A stretch of 64,000 nt of DNA from Streptomyces puniciscabiei (GCF_006715785.1 NZ_VFNX01000001.1:1378501-1442500); one strand, 5' to 3'. Shown: positions 9,137 to 18,313, counted from the first letter of the stretch. Notes: generated by a model not told the origin, from the letters alone. Numbers and translations: made by a program.

Positions 9137-12100
9137 CTAACGAAGGCGCTGGGAGATGACCTTGGAGACGCCGTCTCCCTGCATCGACACGCCGTAGAGC
9201 GCGTCGGCGACCTCCATCGTGCGCTTCTGGTGCGTGATCACGATCAGCTGCGAGGCCTCCTGCAGCTCCTGCATGATCCGGATCAGCCGCTGGAGGTTGG
9301 TGTCGTCCAGGGCCGCCTCGACCTCGTCCATGACGTAGAAGGGGCTGGGGCGCGCCTTGAAGATCGACACCAGCAGAGCCACGGCCGTCAGCGAGCGCTC
9401 GCCGCCCGACAGCAGGGAGAGCCGCTTGACCTTCTTGCCCGGCGGGCGCGCCTCGACGTCCACACCGGTGGTGAGCATGTTGTCAGGGTCGGTGAGGACG
9501 AGCCGCCCCTCGCCGCCCGGGAAGAGCCGGCTGAAGACGCCCTCGAACTCGCGGGCGGTGTCCCGGTAGGCCTCGGTGAAGACCTGCTCGACGCGCTCGT
9601 CGACCTCCTTCACCACCTGCAGCAGGTCGGCGCGGGTCTTCTTCAGGTCCTCCAGCTGCTCGCTGAGGAACTTGTGCCGCTCCTCCAGCGCCGCGAACTC
9701 CTCCAGAGCCAGCGGGTTGACCTTGCCGAGCTGCTGGTACGCCCGCTCGGCGGCCTTGAGCCGCCGCTCCTGTTCCGCCCGGTGGAAGGGCCTGGGCTGG
9801 TTGCGCGGGTGCTCGGGGTCGTCCGGCAGCACCTCGCCCTCGGCGGGGGGCGAGGGCGGCACGAGCTGGTGCGGGCCGTACTCGGCCACCAGTCCCTCCG
9901 GCTCGACCCCCAGCTCCTCCAGCGCCTTGGTCTCCAGCTGCTCTATGCGCAGCCGCTTCTCGGCGCCGAGTACCTCGCCACGGTGAACGGAGTCGGTGAG
10001 CTTGTCGAGTTCGGCCTTGAGGTCGCGTCCGGCGGTGCGCGCCGCGGTCAGCTCCTGCTCGCGCCGCGCCTTGGCCGCCTCGGCGGCGGCGCGTTCCTGC
10101 TCGGCGCGGGCGAGGGACACCTCGATGTGCGCGAGCAGCTGCCGGGCGCCGGAGGCGACGGCCTGAGCCACGGCCGCCTCGTGCCGCAGCCGGGCACGGC
10201 GCTGCTCGGCACGCGCGCGTGCCTCGCGTTCCGCGCGGGCGGCCCGGTCGAGCGAGTCGGCGCGCCCGGCGAGCCCCTTCACCCGCTCCTCGTGGGTACG
10301 GACCTGGAGCCGGGCCTCCATCTCTGTCTGCCGGGCGTTGGCGCCGTCGGCGGCGAGCCGGTCCCGCACGGAGGTGTCCGGCTCGTCCTCGGCCGGCATC
10401 TCCTCGGCGACCGCCAGGCGCTCGGCCAGCTCCTCGGCCTCCTGTACGGCCTTCTCCAGCGCCTCCTGCGCGCGTGCGGCGGCCGCGGCCGACCGCTCGG
10501 CCTCGCCCGCGGCGCCCCGCGCCTGTCCGGCGAGCCGGCCGAGCTGCTGGGCGACGGCCGACTTCTCCCGGTCAGCCGCCCGGCGGCGCTCTCCGATCTC
10601 CTCCACGACGGCGGCCGCCTCGGTACGCCGCTGCGCCGCCGCCCGCTGTGCCTCGGCCAGCTCCTCGCAGCGCACCGCCAGCTCGGCCAGTTCGGCCGCG
10701 GCCTCGTCGACGGAGGCCTGCACCTCCAGCAGGCTCGGCGCGCCGGCGGAGCCGCCCTGTGCGAAGTGGGCGCCCAGGAGGTCGCCTTCGGCGGTGGCGG
10801 CGGTGAGTTCCGGATGCGCGCGGACGAGGTCCTCGGCCTCCTCCAAGGTGCCTACGACGACGATTCCTTGCAGGAGGCGGCGGACGGCGGGCATCAGTTC
10901 GGCGGGGCCGCGGACCAGATCTGCGGCGAAGAGGTGGGTGCCGGGCCGCCGGTCGGCCGCGGGTTCGCCCTGGCCGGTGGCGCCGTCCCCCGCCAGCAGC
11001 AGTGCCGCCCGGCCGCCGTCCTGCTTGCGCAGCAGGCGGATCGCCTCCACCGCCGAGGACGGGGTCGACACGGCGATCGCGTCCGCCGCAGCGCCGAAGG
11101 CCGCGGCCAGGGGGATCTCGTAGCCCGGGGTGACCGTCAGGAGTTCCGCCGCCGGGCCGAGGACGCCGGTGAGGCGGTCGCGGGCGCCGAGGAGTATGCC
11201 GGTGCCGTCCTTGCGGCGCAGGCCCAGCGCCAGCGCCTCGCGGCGGGCCCGGGTCGCGGCGCGGTCCCGCTCGGCGGCGGTGAGGGCGTCGCGGGCCGCG
11301 GTCAGGGCGGCTTCGGCCTCGGTGAGCCGGCGCTTGGCGGCCTCGTGCCGTTCGGCCAGGTCCGCGTCGTCGGCGTCGAGCCCGTCGACCTCGGCCTTCA
11401 GGGCCTCGTACTCCTCCTGGGCGCGCACCGCGCGTTCCTGTGCCTCGTCACGCGCCGTGGCCAGGCGGTCGATCTCGGCCTGCGCCGAGGCCGCACGGGA
11501 GCGGGCCGCGTTGACCTGGCCGGACAGGCGGGCCAGACCCTCGCGGCGGTCGGCGATGGCGCGGGCGACGTCCTTCAGCCGGCGTTCCTCGGCGGCCAGC
11601 TCCCGCTCCAGCTCGGCGCGGTGGGCGACCGTGTCGTCGAGGGCGCGCTGGGCCGCCTCCAGGGCCGCCTCCAGCTCGGCCTCCTGCTCACGGATCCGGG
11701 CCGCCTCCCGCTCCATGTCCTCGGGGTCGCGGCCGCGCCGCTCCTCGGGGGGCGCCGACGTCGCGCTCTTCACTCGTGCGTCGGCCAGCGAGATCGTGCC
11801 GCGGACCCGCTCGGCCAGCTGGGAGAGCTCGTACCAGGTCTGCTGGGCGCGCTGCAGGCGCGGGGTGAGCTGCCGTACCTCGTCCTCCAGGAGGGCCTCG
11901 CGGTGCAGGGCCTTCTTCAGCTCCTGCTCGGCAGCCTCCTTGCGCTCCTTCAGGGCCGCCTCGTCCGCGATCTCTGCCTTGAGCCCCTCGCGCAGGCGCA
12001 CCAGGTCGTCGGCGAGCAGGCGCAGGCGGGCGTCGCGGAGGTCGGCCTGGATGACGGCGGCCCGGCGGGCGACGGCGGCCTGGCGGCCCAGCGGCTTGAG

Positions 12101-12703
12101 CTGGCGGCGCAGTTCGTCGGTCAGGTCCTGCACGCGCGCGAGGTTGGCCTGCATCGCGTCCAGCTTGCGCAGCGCCTTCTCCTTGCGCTTGCGGTGCTTG
12201 AGGACGCCGGCCGCCTCCTCGATGAAGGCGCGGCGGCCCATGGGGTCGGCGTGCAGGACGGAGTCGAGCTGGCCCTGGCCGACGATGACGTGCATCTCGC
12301 GGCCGATGCCGGAGTCGGAGAGGAGTTCCTGGATGTCGAGGAGGCGGCAGGTGTCGCCGTTGATCTGGTACTCGCTGCCGCCGTTGCGGAACATGATCCG
12401 CGTGATGGTGACCTCGGCGTACTCGATGGGCAGGGCGCCGTCGGAGTTGTCGATGGTCAGGGACACCTCGGCCCGGCCCAGCGGCGGGCGGCCGGTGGTG
12501 CCGGCGAAGATGACGTCCTCCATCTTGCCGCCGCGCAGCGACTTGGCGCCCTGTTCGCCCATGACCCAGCTGAGCGCGTCCACGACATTGGACTTGCCCG
12601 AGCCGTTCGGGCCGACGACACACGTGATACCGGGCTCGAACCGGAGCGTGGTCGCGGAGGCGAACGACTTGAACCCGCGCAGGGTCAGGGCCTTGAGGTG
12701 CAC
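9137..12703 (-). CDS. smc: Chromosome segregation ATPase Smc
   Basis: An 1188-residue structural-maintenance-of-chromosomes ATPase that compacts and segregates the chromosome with ScpA/ScpB. Domains in order: N-terminal ATPase half with Walker A GPNGSGKSN (31-39) and QGQLDSVLHADP; a long Ala/Glu/Arg-rich coiled coil (about 170-500); the hinge (about 500-660, beginning GTGILLGARDRLTGVLG); a second coiled coil; and the C-terminal half with signature LLSGGERSLTA (about 1090-1105) and Walker B YVMDEVEAALDD (about 1120). Length is typical. Long open frames occur on the opposite strand, but they are products of codon bias. Confidence 0.98.
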   Translation of the reverse strand: MHLKALTLRGFKSFASATTLRFEPGITCVVGPNGSGKSNVVDALSWVMGEQGAKSLRGGKMEDVIFAGTTGRPPLGRAEVSLTIDNSDGALPIEYAEVTITRIMFRNGGSEYQINGDTCRLLDIQELLSDSGIGREMHVIVGQGQLDSVLHADPMGRRAFIEEAAGVLKHRKRKEKALRKLDAMQANLARVQDLTDELRRQLKPLGRQAAVARRAAVIQADLRDARLRLLADDLVRLREGLKAEIADEAALKERKEAAEQELKKALHREALLEDEVRQLTPRLQRAQQTWYELSQLAERVRGTISLADARVKSATSAPPEERRGRDPEDMEREAARIREQEAELEAALEAAQRALDDTVAHRAELERELAAEERRLKDVARAIADRREGLARLSGQVNAARSRAASAQAEIDRLATARDEAQERAVRAQEEYEALKAEVDGLDADDADLAERHEAAKRRLTEAEAALTAARDALTAAERDRAATRARREALALGLRRKDGTGILLGARDRLTGVLGPAAELLTVTPGYEIPLAAAFGAAADAIAVSTPSSAVEAIRLLRKQDGGRAALLLAGDGATGQGEPAADRRPGTHLFAADLVRGPAELMPAVRRLLQGIVVVGTLEEAEDLVRAHPELTAATAEGDLLGAHFAQGGSAGAPSLLEVQASVDEAAAELAELAVRCEELAEAQRAAAQRRTEAAAVVEEIGERRRAADREKSAVAQQLGRLAGQARGAAGEAERSAAAAARAQEALEKAVQEAEELAERLAVAEEMPAEDEPDTSVRDRLAADGANARQTEMEARLQVRTHEERVKGLAGRADSLDRAARAEREARARAEQRRARLRHEAAVAQAVASGARQLLAHIEVSLARAEQERAAAEAAKARREQELTAARTAGRDLKAELDKLTDSVHRGEVLGAEKRLRIEQLETKALEELGVEPEGLVAEYGPHQLVPPSPPAEGEVLPDDPEHPRNQPRPFHRAEQERRLKAAERAYQQLGKVNPLALEEFAALEERHKFLSEQLEDLKKTRADLLQVVKEVDERVEQVFTEAYRDTAREFEGVFSRLFPGGEGRLVLTDPDNMLTTGVDVEARPPGKKVKRLSLLSGGERSLTAVALLVSIFKARPSPFYVMDEVEAALDDTNLQRLIRIMQELQEASQLIVITHQKRTMEVADALYGVSMQGDGVSKVISQRLR

Positions 12704-12827
12704 GCCGCTGGACTCTACCGGGCGCCGCTATCTCACTCCATGAACCCTCGCAACCCCGCGGTTTCGCCCATGAACAGGCAGGGCACACCGTACGTTAAAG
12801 AACGTGAAAGGATGCGGGGCAAGAAAG

Positions 12828-12849
12828 AAGGGACGCCGAAGCGTCCCTT
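12828..12849 (-). terminator. Rho-independent terminator of the small coiled-coil gene
   Basis: Arms AAGGGACGC and GCGTCCCTT with a 4-base loop; read on the minus strand the stem is followed by the T-rich run CTTCTTTCTT. It lies about 100 bases past the stop at 12948 and upstream of smc, so smc probably has its own promoter. Confidence 0.85.
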
Positions 12850-12947
12850 GCAACTCTGACGGCCGGGTTGCGGTCGTCCGATCAACTGAGCGGTTGATTA
12901 CGGGCAGCCCAACCACTGCGACTGCTGTCGTGGAGCTGATGCAGTGA

Positions 12948-13151
12948 TCAGGTGAGCGCAGGCTCCGCCTGGTGTGCGTCGATGCTCTCCATGATCCTGT
13001 CCTGAGAGGCGGCAGCCGACAGTGCTTCGTTCTCCGCCTGGATCCGTACGAGCTCGGACTCCAGGTCCTGAACGCGCTGCTGCAGCCGTCGCATCTCGGC
13101 GAGGAGTCGAGGGTCGGAGCCGCCGACGTAACCGAGAAGCGCCTTTGCCAT
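12948..13151 (-). CDS. Small conserved coiled-coil protein, 67 aa
   Basis: ATG 13151 (MAKALLGYVGG) follows TGGAGGAC at a good distance. After the short N-terminus a single heptad-like helix (about residues 13-50: LLAEMRRLQQRVQDLESELVRIQAENEAL) ends in a short acidic tail. The ribosome-binding site, terminator and Streptomyces codon use make it a real, separately transcribed gene. I know it only as a conserved Streptomyces hypothetical; a dimeric coiled coil is likely, function unknown. Position next to smc may be coincidental. Confidence 0.82.
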   Translation of the reverse strand: MAKALLGYVGGSDPRLLAEMRRLQQRVQDLESELVRIQAENEALSAAASQDRIMESIDAHQAEPALT

Positions 13152-13533
13152 GATGGATGGTCCTCCACAATGAGTGACCGACCGATGCGGTGTGGGTCGT
13201 GAGGGATTCGCACCCGCGGTGCTTGGCACATCCGGGTCTTGCTTTGCTGTTGCTCCATGCCAAACAGCTAAGGTGCGCGGGGCTTTCAGCGTCTCACCAA
13301 AAAGTTTGACGGTCAACACGATCACGCCCTGTATTGGCGGGCAAACCGGGGCGCGCGGCCGAAAAAGTGGCGGCGCTGCAAGTCGTCCGGGGCCCTCGGG
13401 GCGTGGCGATCAGCTGTTCCTGCGGAGCCTGCCATGCCGGGCCGTTCTTGGCAACCACCAGGTCGTTTCTGCTGAGCGCATGTGCCCCCGGCAGCTCCCC
13501 GTGCGCCGGCCTGTGCGCCTTTACAGAAACGAC
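13152..13533. other. Gap without gene between coiled-coil gene and acyP
   Basis: About 380 bases. Short open frames exist on both strands but none has a ribosome-binding site or a recognisable product. The part nearest 13151 is less GC-rich (CAAAAAGTTTGACGGTCAAC around 13298-13317) and probably holds the coiled-coil gene's promoter. Confidence 0.5.
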
Positions 13534-13815
13534 TCAGCGGATGGCGAAGCCGTCGTAGCCGCCGCGGGGTGTGTCCCAGATCTCGGTGACTCCGTCCACG
13601 TGTCCGGGCGTGTCGTCGCCCTGGAGCCAGTCCAGCAGCCCCTCGCAGCCCTCGCGCGACCCCTCCGCGACGACCTGGACGCGGCCGTCGGCCAAATTGA
13701 GAGCAAAACCACTCAGGCCGCCGATCTCCAGCGCCTTGGCCCGGGTGAACCAGCGGAAACCCACACCTTGGACGTGTCCACGCACCCAGGCGACCAGCCG
13801 TACATCCTCGCTCAT
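13534..13815 (-). CDS. acyP: Acylphosphatase
   Basis: A 93-residue enzyme hydrolysing carboxyl-phosphate bonds in acyl phosphates. The family signature [11 protein letters not shown] holds catalytic Arg21, and Asn40 in [12 protein letters not shown] is the second catalytic residue. Length is normal. In Mycobacterium the acylphosphatase gene is also beside smc, so the location is ancestral. Start ATG 13815. Confidence 0.93.
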   Translation of the reverse strand: MSEDVRLVAWVRGHVQGVGFRWFTRAKALEIGGLSGFALNLADGRVQVVAEGSREGCEGLLDWLQGDDTPGHVDGVTEIWDTPRGGYDGFAIR

Positions 13816-13996
13816 GGGTGCAACCTAACCGGCCGATGTCGCTCGGTTCACATCGCCCGCCGACGGCATGCGGTAGCGTCCCGACCCCATGCATCTCATA
13901 TGAAACTCACTCGATCGGGTGAGTTTGGTGGGCCATGGGGAGTCACCGGCCGCGCAGGCACCGGCCGACCGCGAGGACGAGGAAGAGGGCAAGGAC

Positions 13997-15361
13997 ATGG
14001 GACGCCACCGACGCTCCGCCGCCGGCCGCGCCGCCCCGGGCCGCGCCACGGGGGTCACCCACACGCAGCGCTCCCGCACCGAGAGCGGCCCCCCGCAGGA
14101 CTCGTACGCGGCCGAGGCCTGGCAGGACTCGTACCAGGGTGGCGCCCGGCAGGACTCGTACCAGGGTGGCGCCCGGCAGGACTCGTACCAGGGTGGCGCC
14201 CGCCAGGACTCGTACGCCACCGAGGCTCGGCGGGAGCCGTACCCGGGTGAGGTCGTCCGGCGCGGGCGGACGGAGATCGTCCGGCGCGCACAGGCGCCGC
14301 GGGGCATCGCGCCCTATCTGAACCCGGAGTTCTACACCCCGGCGACCGGTCTGCAGCCGATGGCCTATGCCGAGGCGACCGCCAAGGCGCACGCCTATCT
14401 GTTCGCGGCGGAGCACGACGGCCCCGGCGGCTCCGGGGGCGGTGGCTTCACCCCGGCCGACGGCCCCTCCCCCGGCCACCGGCGCCGCAGGAAGGGCGCG
14501 CGGCCGGTGCGCACGGGCCTGCTCGGGGTGTCCGCGGCCGTGGCCCTCGGTACGGCCGCGGTGGCCACCGGCGTGGTGCCGGGTCTGCAGAACTACCGGC
14601 TCGGCGGTGACACGCACACCACCGGCGGTGCGCGGGTGCAGGCGGTGCCCGCGCCGAGCAACACGGCCGCCGAGCAGGGTGGCACCTCGGGCAGCGCCGA
14701 CGACCCCAAGGGCGGCGCCGGTCAGGCTTCCGGATCCTCCCAGTCCCCGGACCCGTCCGCGCCGAGCGCATCCGCCCCCGGCACATCCGCCTCGAGCCCG
14801 TCCGCCTCCGCATCCCAGCCGGCGTCCCCGTCGGCCTCCCCCACGCCCACCCCGTCGAAGACGGCGACCGGGACGCCGACGCCGCGGGCGACCGCGTCCG
14901 CCCCGTCGAAGGCGGCCCCGTCGGATACGGCGTCCAAGGCCGCGCAGGCGGGTTCCGCCCCGGCGGCGGTGGCGGGGGCGGACACGGCGGCGGCGGAGGC
15001 AGAGGTGCTCAGGCTCGTCAACGAGGAGCGGGCGAAGGTCGGGTGCAGCCCGCTGGCCGCGAACTCCGCGCTGACCGACCTGGCCGAGTCGTTCAGCAAC
15101 GACATGGCGGCGCGGGACTTCTTCGACCACACCGACCCGGACGGCAAGTCGCCGTGGGACCGGGCCGCGGCGGCCGGGATCACCGACCTCGGCGGCGAGA
15201 ACATCGCCCGCGGCCAGGCCGACGCGGCGGCCGTGATGCAGGCCTGGATGGACAGCCCCGGCCACCGCGCCAACATCCTCAACTGCGACTTCAAGACCCT
15301 GGGCGTCGGCGTCCACTTCGGCCCGGGCGGGCCTTGGTGGACGCAGGACTTCGGTTATTGA
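13997..15361 (+). CDS. Membrane-anchored CAP/SCP-domain protein with N-terminal repeats
   Basis: 454 residues from ATG 13997, preceded by GGAAGAGGG. Layout: basic start (MGRHRRS), three tandem QDSYQGGAR repeats at about 43-69, a cytoplasmic region, one hydrophobic segment (about 172-195, TGLLGVSAAVALGTAAVATG), a Ser/Pro/Thr/Ala-rich extracellular stalk (about 220-325), and a C-terminal CAP domain (about 332-454). CAP hallmarks are visible: FFDHTDPDGKSPWDR, GENIARG, SPGHRANIL, and two Cys. The topology is type II (N in, C out), typical of actinobacterial YkwD-like proteins. The role is probably in cell-envelope or secreted functions; the ligand is unknown. Confidence 0.88.
   Translation: MGRHRRSAAGRAAPGRATGVTHTQRSRTESGPPQDSYAAEAWQDSYQGGARQDSYQGGARQDSYQGGARQDSYATEARREPYPGEVVRRGRTEIVRRAQAPRGIAPYLNPEFYTPATGLQPMAYAEATAKAHAYLFAAEHDGPGGSGGGGFTPADGPSPGHRRRRKGARPVRTGLLGVSAAVALGTAAVATGVVPGLQNYRLGGDTHTTGGARVQAVPAPSNTAAEQGGTSGSADDPKGGAGQASGSSQSPDPSAPSASAPGTSASSPSASASQPASPSASPTPTPSKTATGTPTPRATASAPSKAAPSDTASKAAQAGSAPAAVAGADTAAAEAEVLRLVNEERAKVGCSPLAANSALTDLAESFSNDMAARDFFDHTDPDGKSPWDRAAAAGITDLGGENIARGQADAAAVMQAWMDSPGHRANILNCDFKTLGVGVHFGPGGPWWTQDFGY
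14123..14215 (+). repeat. 27-bp tandem repeat encoding QDSYQGGAR
   Basis: Three nearly identical in-frame 27-base units (14123-14149, 14150-14176, 14177-14203) plus a partial fourth (QDSY). They lie in the predicted cytoplasmic N-terminal part of the CAP protein. High identity suggests recent slippage expansion. Confidence 0.95.
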
Positions 15362-15381
15362 GATAACCGCAGGTCAGACGG

Positions 15382-16080
15382 CTAAGCACCCTCCTGGGCC
15401 GTATCCGGGCCGTCAACCGTGGGTTCGTCGTCGGCGAAGACGCGATCCACGGCGGCCCGGGTCCGGGACCCACTCGACGGCATCAGGTGCGTGTACGTCC
15501 GCAGCGTGAAGCCGGGGTCGTGGTGACCCAGGTACTCACTGAGAGCCTTGATGCTCTCCCCCGCGTCCAGCAGCACCGAGGCGTAGAAGTGCCGCAGCGC
15601 GTGCATACCGTTGTCTCGCCCGGTCTCGACGCCCGCCGCCCGGAGTGCCGGCCGCCATACCCGATCGTTGAAGCGGTTCCGGTCCAGCGGCAACCCCATT
15701 GGGCCGGTGAAAATCAGCGATGCCGTGACGGGCGGCCCGTCGAGGGTCTTCCACGGCAGCGTGATCCTCGCGGCCGGGTGCCGCTTGAGGTGACCAGCCA
15801 GCGCGAAGGCGACCGACTCAGGCAGAGGAACCTCACGCTCCTTGCCGCCCTTCGGCGGGGCGAACACCGGCCGGGACAGCCGCAGCAGCTTGACCTGCCG
15901 TACGACGTGCACCACTCCCCCGAGGAAGTCCACGTCTTCCACGGCCAGGCCGAAGGCCTCCCCCTGACGCAGACCGAACCCGGCCGCGACATTGACGAGG
16001 GCCTGATAGCGGTTCGGCAGTGCCAAGCGCACGGCCATGATTCGTTCGACAGGCCACGGCTTGACCTTGCGAGGCTCCAT
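15382..16080 (-). pseudogene. Truncated tyrosine integrase, C-terminal catalytic domain only
   Basis: 232 residues forming the catalytic domain of a phage/ICE-type tyrosine recombinase: Arg in GLRQGEAFGL, HALRHFYAS (H-x-x-R), GHHDPGF and nucleophile Tyr in LRTYTHLMP. The N-terminal arm-binding and SAM-like core-binding domains expected in a roughly 380-400 residue pSAM2-type enzyme are missing. In the reading frame, the homologous LPK just before MEPRK is still present, but a stop follows about 13 codons upstream, close to the inverted repeat at 16094-16202. The catalytic residues are intact, but the fragment is unlikely to act alone. A GTG/ATG restart making a short protein cannot be excluded. 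Confidence 0.85.
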
Positions 16081-16093
16081 TTTAGGCAGCCAC

Positions 16094-16202
16094 TTTGGCG
16101 CGAGCCTCGAAGATCATGGCCCCAACGTCGTGCTTTACCGGGCAGGTCCACAGACTGCCCGACGCGCCGGAAGCTTACGGGGCCATGATCGCTCGCGCCA
16201 AA
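16094..16202. repeat. Large inverted repeat next to truncated integrase
   Basis: The left arm reads TTTGGCGCGAGC, six extra bases, then GATCATGGCCCC (16094-16123). The right arm (16179-16202) is the exact reverse complement of the two 12-base blocks joined. About 55 bases lie between, including a smaller GGGCAG/CTGCCC hairpin (16140-16160). It sits where the integrase frame loses its N-terminus and could be a miniature transposable element or a recombination junction. No target duplication is obvious. Confidence 0.7.
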
Positions 16203-16441
16203 AGCAGCTCCAGCCCAAAATCGCTCCGCCGACCTGGAGGGGTCCATGGGCATTGACCGCCGCGGCACCGCCCTCACCTAGCGCCGAGAACCACAGCGAT
16301 CCTGAGCTTGATCGGGTGATTTCGGGCCTGCCGCCCTTTGAGGCCGGCTATCCGCCGTGTCGAAGGTTCATGCAGTGGACGCCCATCCACTTTCGATGCA
16401 GAGTGCCACAAGCGCACAAACCGTTGATTGGACCATCAAAG
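16203..16441. other. Non-coding stretch inside the island
   Basis: No supported gene. Short open frames are present but show no ribosome-binding site or Streptomyces codon pattern. Base composition is lower in GC than core DNA. Confidence 0.45.
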
Positions 16442-16915
16442 TCACGGATGAGACCCAGGGTCGATGGAAATTCGTTGAGGAATCTTGGCTACCGGCCAGT
16501 GCACTGTCACTTGGTAAGCCAGCCTACGCACAGATCCCCCGTTGACCGCAAGTGCGGCATCGAGAACCAGGACTGACTGACTGCCTCCCAGCCCCGGAAA
16601 CTGGAATTGCTTTACGTGGACAGCGGCTCTGTCCACTGCCGCAGTGTCCGGGTCATCCAAGAAGCTCGTCAATGAGGCAGTGACGATTGCGTCAGTCATG
16701 TCCTCAGGAAGTATGTCGAGGGTTCCATCCTGGTTCGGAACGAACGAAGCCACGTCGTTGGTACCGAAGCTGCTCGATTGATGGTTGAAGGGCAGCCACC
16801 CTGTGTAGAAGATCAGGTGATTAACCTGGGGTTGGCCACTTGCAGAAGGGGCGACGTAGGGTAGGTGAAGGTCCTGTGCATTCACCACGTCCTTCAATGC
16901 CACGAACAGTCCCAT
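16442..16915 (-). CDS. Hypothetical island protein, 157 aa
   Basis: Starts at ATG 16915 (MGLFVALKDVV) with GAGGAAG a few bases upstream and ends at 16442. No signal peptide or membrane span; segments include NHLIFYTGWLPFNHQ, NQDGTLDILPEDMTDAIVTASL and VHVKQFQFPGLGGSQSVLVLDAALAV, suggesting a mainly beta soluble protein. Codon use includes TTG, CTA, CTT, AAT and CAA, unlike neighbouring core genes, so horizontal origin is likely. I do not recognise the family. Confidence 0.7.
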   Translation of the reverse strand: MGLFVALKDVVNAQDLHLPYVAPSASGQPQVNHLIFYTGWLPFNHQSSSFGTNDVASFVPNQDGTLDILPEDMTDAIVTASLTSFLDDPDTAAVDRAAVHVKQFQFPGLGGSQSVLVLDAALAVNGGSVRRLAYQVTVHWPVAKIPQRISIDPGSHP

Positions 16916-17635
16916 TGCACTTCCTCTTTCTTTCTTCGATGAGTAGAAATGTGCCGGCCCTGCTCCCTGTTCAGCAAGGCTCGCACCACCAGTACGCCCC
17001 AACCCCCATCCCGCTGTCAGCGCACGGAAAATCGTGACTTGACAAAGCATGGAAAAACGACTAATGGAAGTTCCTTTACGCTTCGGCCGCCGTCGAGCCT
17101 CACAGGAGATCATTTTCTTCACATACGCGCCTGTACTGGCTGAAGAACACAGACTTAGTGAGGTGATGCGACCAGACTTGGATTAGGCGTGAGCGGGCCT
17201 CCGGATCCTGAAGTTGGGCACTACCGAGGACCGAACCCGGTTCCGTGTTGCGGTACAGCAGGGAAGTACAGCAACCCCAACAATCGACAGCGCCCAACAC
17301 CGCCCCCCACAGGCCTCCCGGCAGCCTCTATGACCTCCAATGACCCATCTCTGTAGAGCTACGGATCAGAAGGTTGCAGCAGGTGAAGGCGGTCTGGCCC
17401 TGTGCCAGGCCGTCTCAGTCTCCGTCTCATTTTTAGCGAGGTTCACCGCCGTTCAGGCAGGACCATCCGCAGGGGTCGTCCAAGCACTCACCCGCCCATG
17501 AACGCAGGTGAACGGCCCAGTACTCCGCCCAGCAAGGCACCAACAGACTTGGAAAGCGTGTGGGTCGACGGCGGACAGGATGGGAGCTGGGGGGTGGGGT
17601 TGAGGTGAGTGGGTGAGTGAAGCCAGGAGCGGGGG
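16916..17635. other. Long non-coding stretch in the island
   Basis: About 720 bases with reduced GC and no supported gene. It contains the attachment-like site at 17359-17429. Open frames of 60-70 codons occur on both strands but lack ribosome-binding sites and recognisable products. Confidence 0.5.
17359..17429 (+). other. Candidate attachment site: tRNA-Arg(ACG)-like core with repeat arms
   Basis: A 21-base stretch (17359-17379) beginning CTACGGATCAG and ending GGTTGCAG matches, from memory, the anticodon loop, 3' anticodon stem and variable loop of Streptomyces tRNA-Arg with anticodon ACG, a common target of actinobacterial integrases. The rest of the tRNA is absent. Downstream are two direct CCGTCTCA repeats (17410-17417 and 17422-17429), like arm-type integrase sites. 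This looks like an attP/attL remnant; no second copy lies in the window. Confidence 0.45.
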
Positions 17636-17995
17636 TCAGCGCCCTCGGCTCAAGTCGGAGATCCCTTGGATGAACGCGCCGACGGCGATGAACGTGCCTA
17701 GGACCAGGAACCCCCAACCCACGATCTTCTGAATGACCCGGTTGACGCGGTCGTTGAACTCGCGTCGCTGTCCCTTGCGCCCCTCGGACAGGCGCCGCAG
17801 CCACAACGGCACACTCGCGTCAGCTCGTCGGCGGTGCCAAGTCGCGAAGCCCCGATAGTCGCGAACGATGACCAGTCCCACAGCCGCGAAGAGCACGCCC
17901 ATGAAGAACGGCCCAAGTAGGCCCCACCCGGTGACCGGTGTACCACGGCCGACAAACACTGCGGCCTTGACCACAAGGCCACCATGAGGCGTCAT
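17636..17995 (-). CDS. Small membrane protein with two membrane segments, 119 aa
   Basis: From ATG 17995 (MTPHGGLVVKAA) to 17636. Hydrophobic segments lie at about 24-44 (GLLGPFFMGVLFAAVGLVIV) and about 91-111 (GWGFLVLGTFIAVGAFIQG), separated by a basic loop (WHRRRADASVPLWLRRLSEGRKGQRR). The only ribosome-binding candidate is an AGGTG directly abutting the ATG, so the start is uncertain. Part of the 5' end is duplicated about 370 bases upstream (see the repeat entry). No family recognised. Confidence 0.6.
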   Translation of the reverse strand: MTPHGGLVVKAAVFVGRGTPVTGWGLLGPFFMGVLFAAVGLVIVRDYRGFATWHRRRADASVPLWLRRLSEGRKGQRREFNDRVNRVIQKIVGWGFLVLGTFIAVGAFIQGISDLSRGR

Positions 17996-18012
17996 CACCT
18001 GGTGATCGTATG
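17963..18012. repeat. Direct repeat copy 1 (5' end of small membrane protein gene)
   Basis: About 47-50 bases that recur imperfectly at 18336-18381. A 24-base block (17989-18012 versus 18358-18381) differs at one base and contains the interrupted palindrome ATCACC-T-GGTGAT; CACAAGGCC is also shared. This copy spans the start codon region of the gene at 17636-17995. Confidence 0.8.
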
Positions 18013-18313
18013 TACCCCAGGCGGGAGAGGGCAGGCCCCTGTCAAGACCGCGTGCGGCGCCTGACACCAGTAGCTGACACCAACAAGCACGGACAGCGGC
18101 GGCCGACGCTGAACCTCGGTGGACGATCGACCGAGGCGCAAGGGCGGTTGGTCGACGTGGGCAGTCCCCGTGATCGACCTGATAAGGATGAGGCCAGACC
18201 TCAAAGCCTTGGCCGGCCACACCATCGGTCGGCGCCCGTCGCCTTGGCTCGACTCGGCCGTTGAGAGCCTGCCGACCTCAGGTTCGCCGAACACGCACGC
18301 ACAGCCCCAACAG

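Noticed and set aside
9119-12859. A 1246-codon open frame antisense to smc
   Set aside because: A by-product of GC-biased third positions; the smc frame has all motifs and the antisense product has none.
17402-17608. 68-codon plus-strand frame after the att-like site
   Set aside because: No ribosome-binding site; basic low-complexity product and overlapping att-like repeats.
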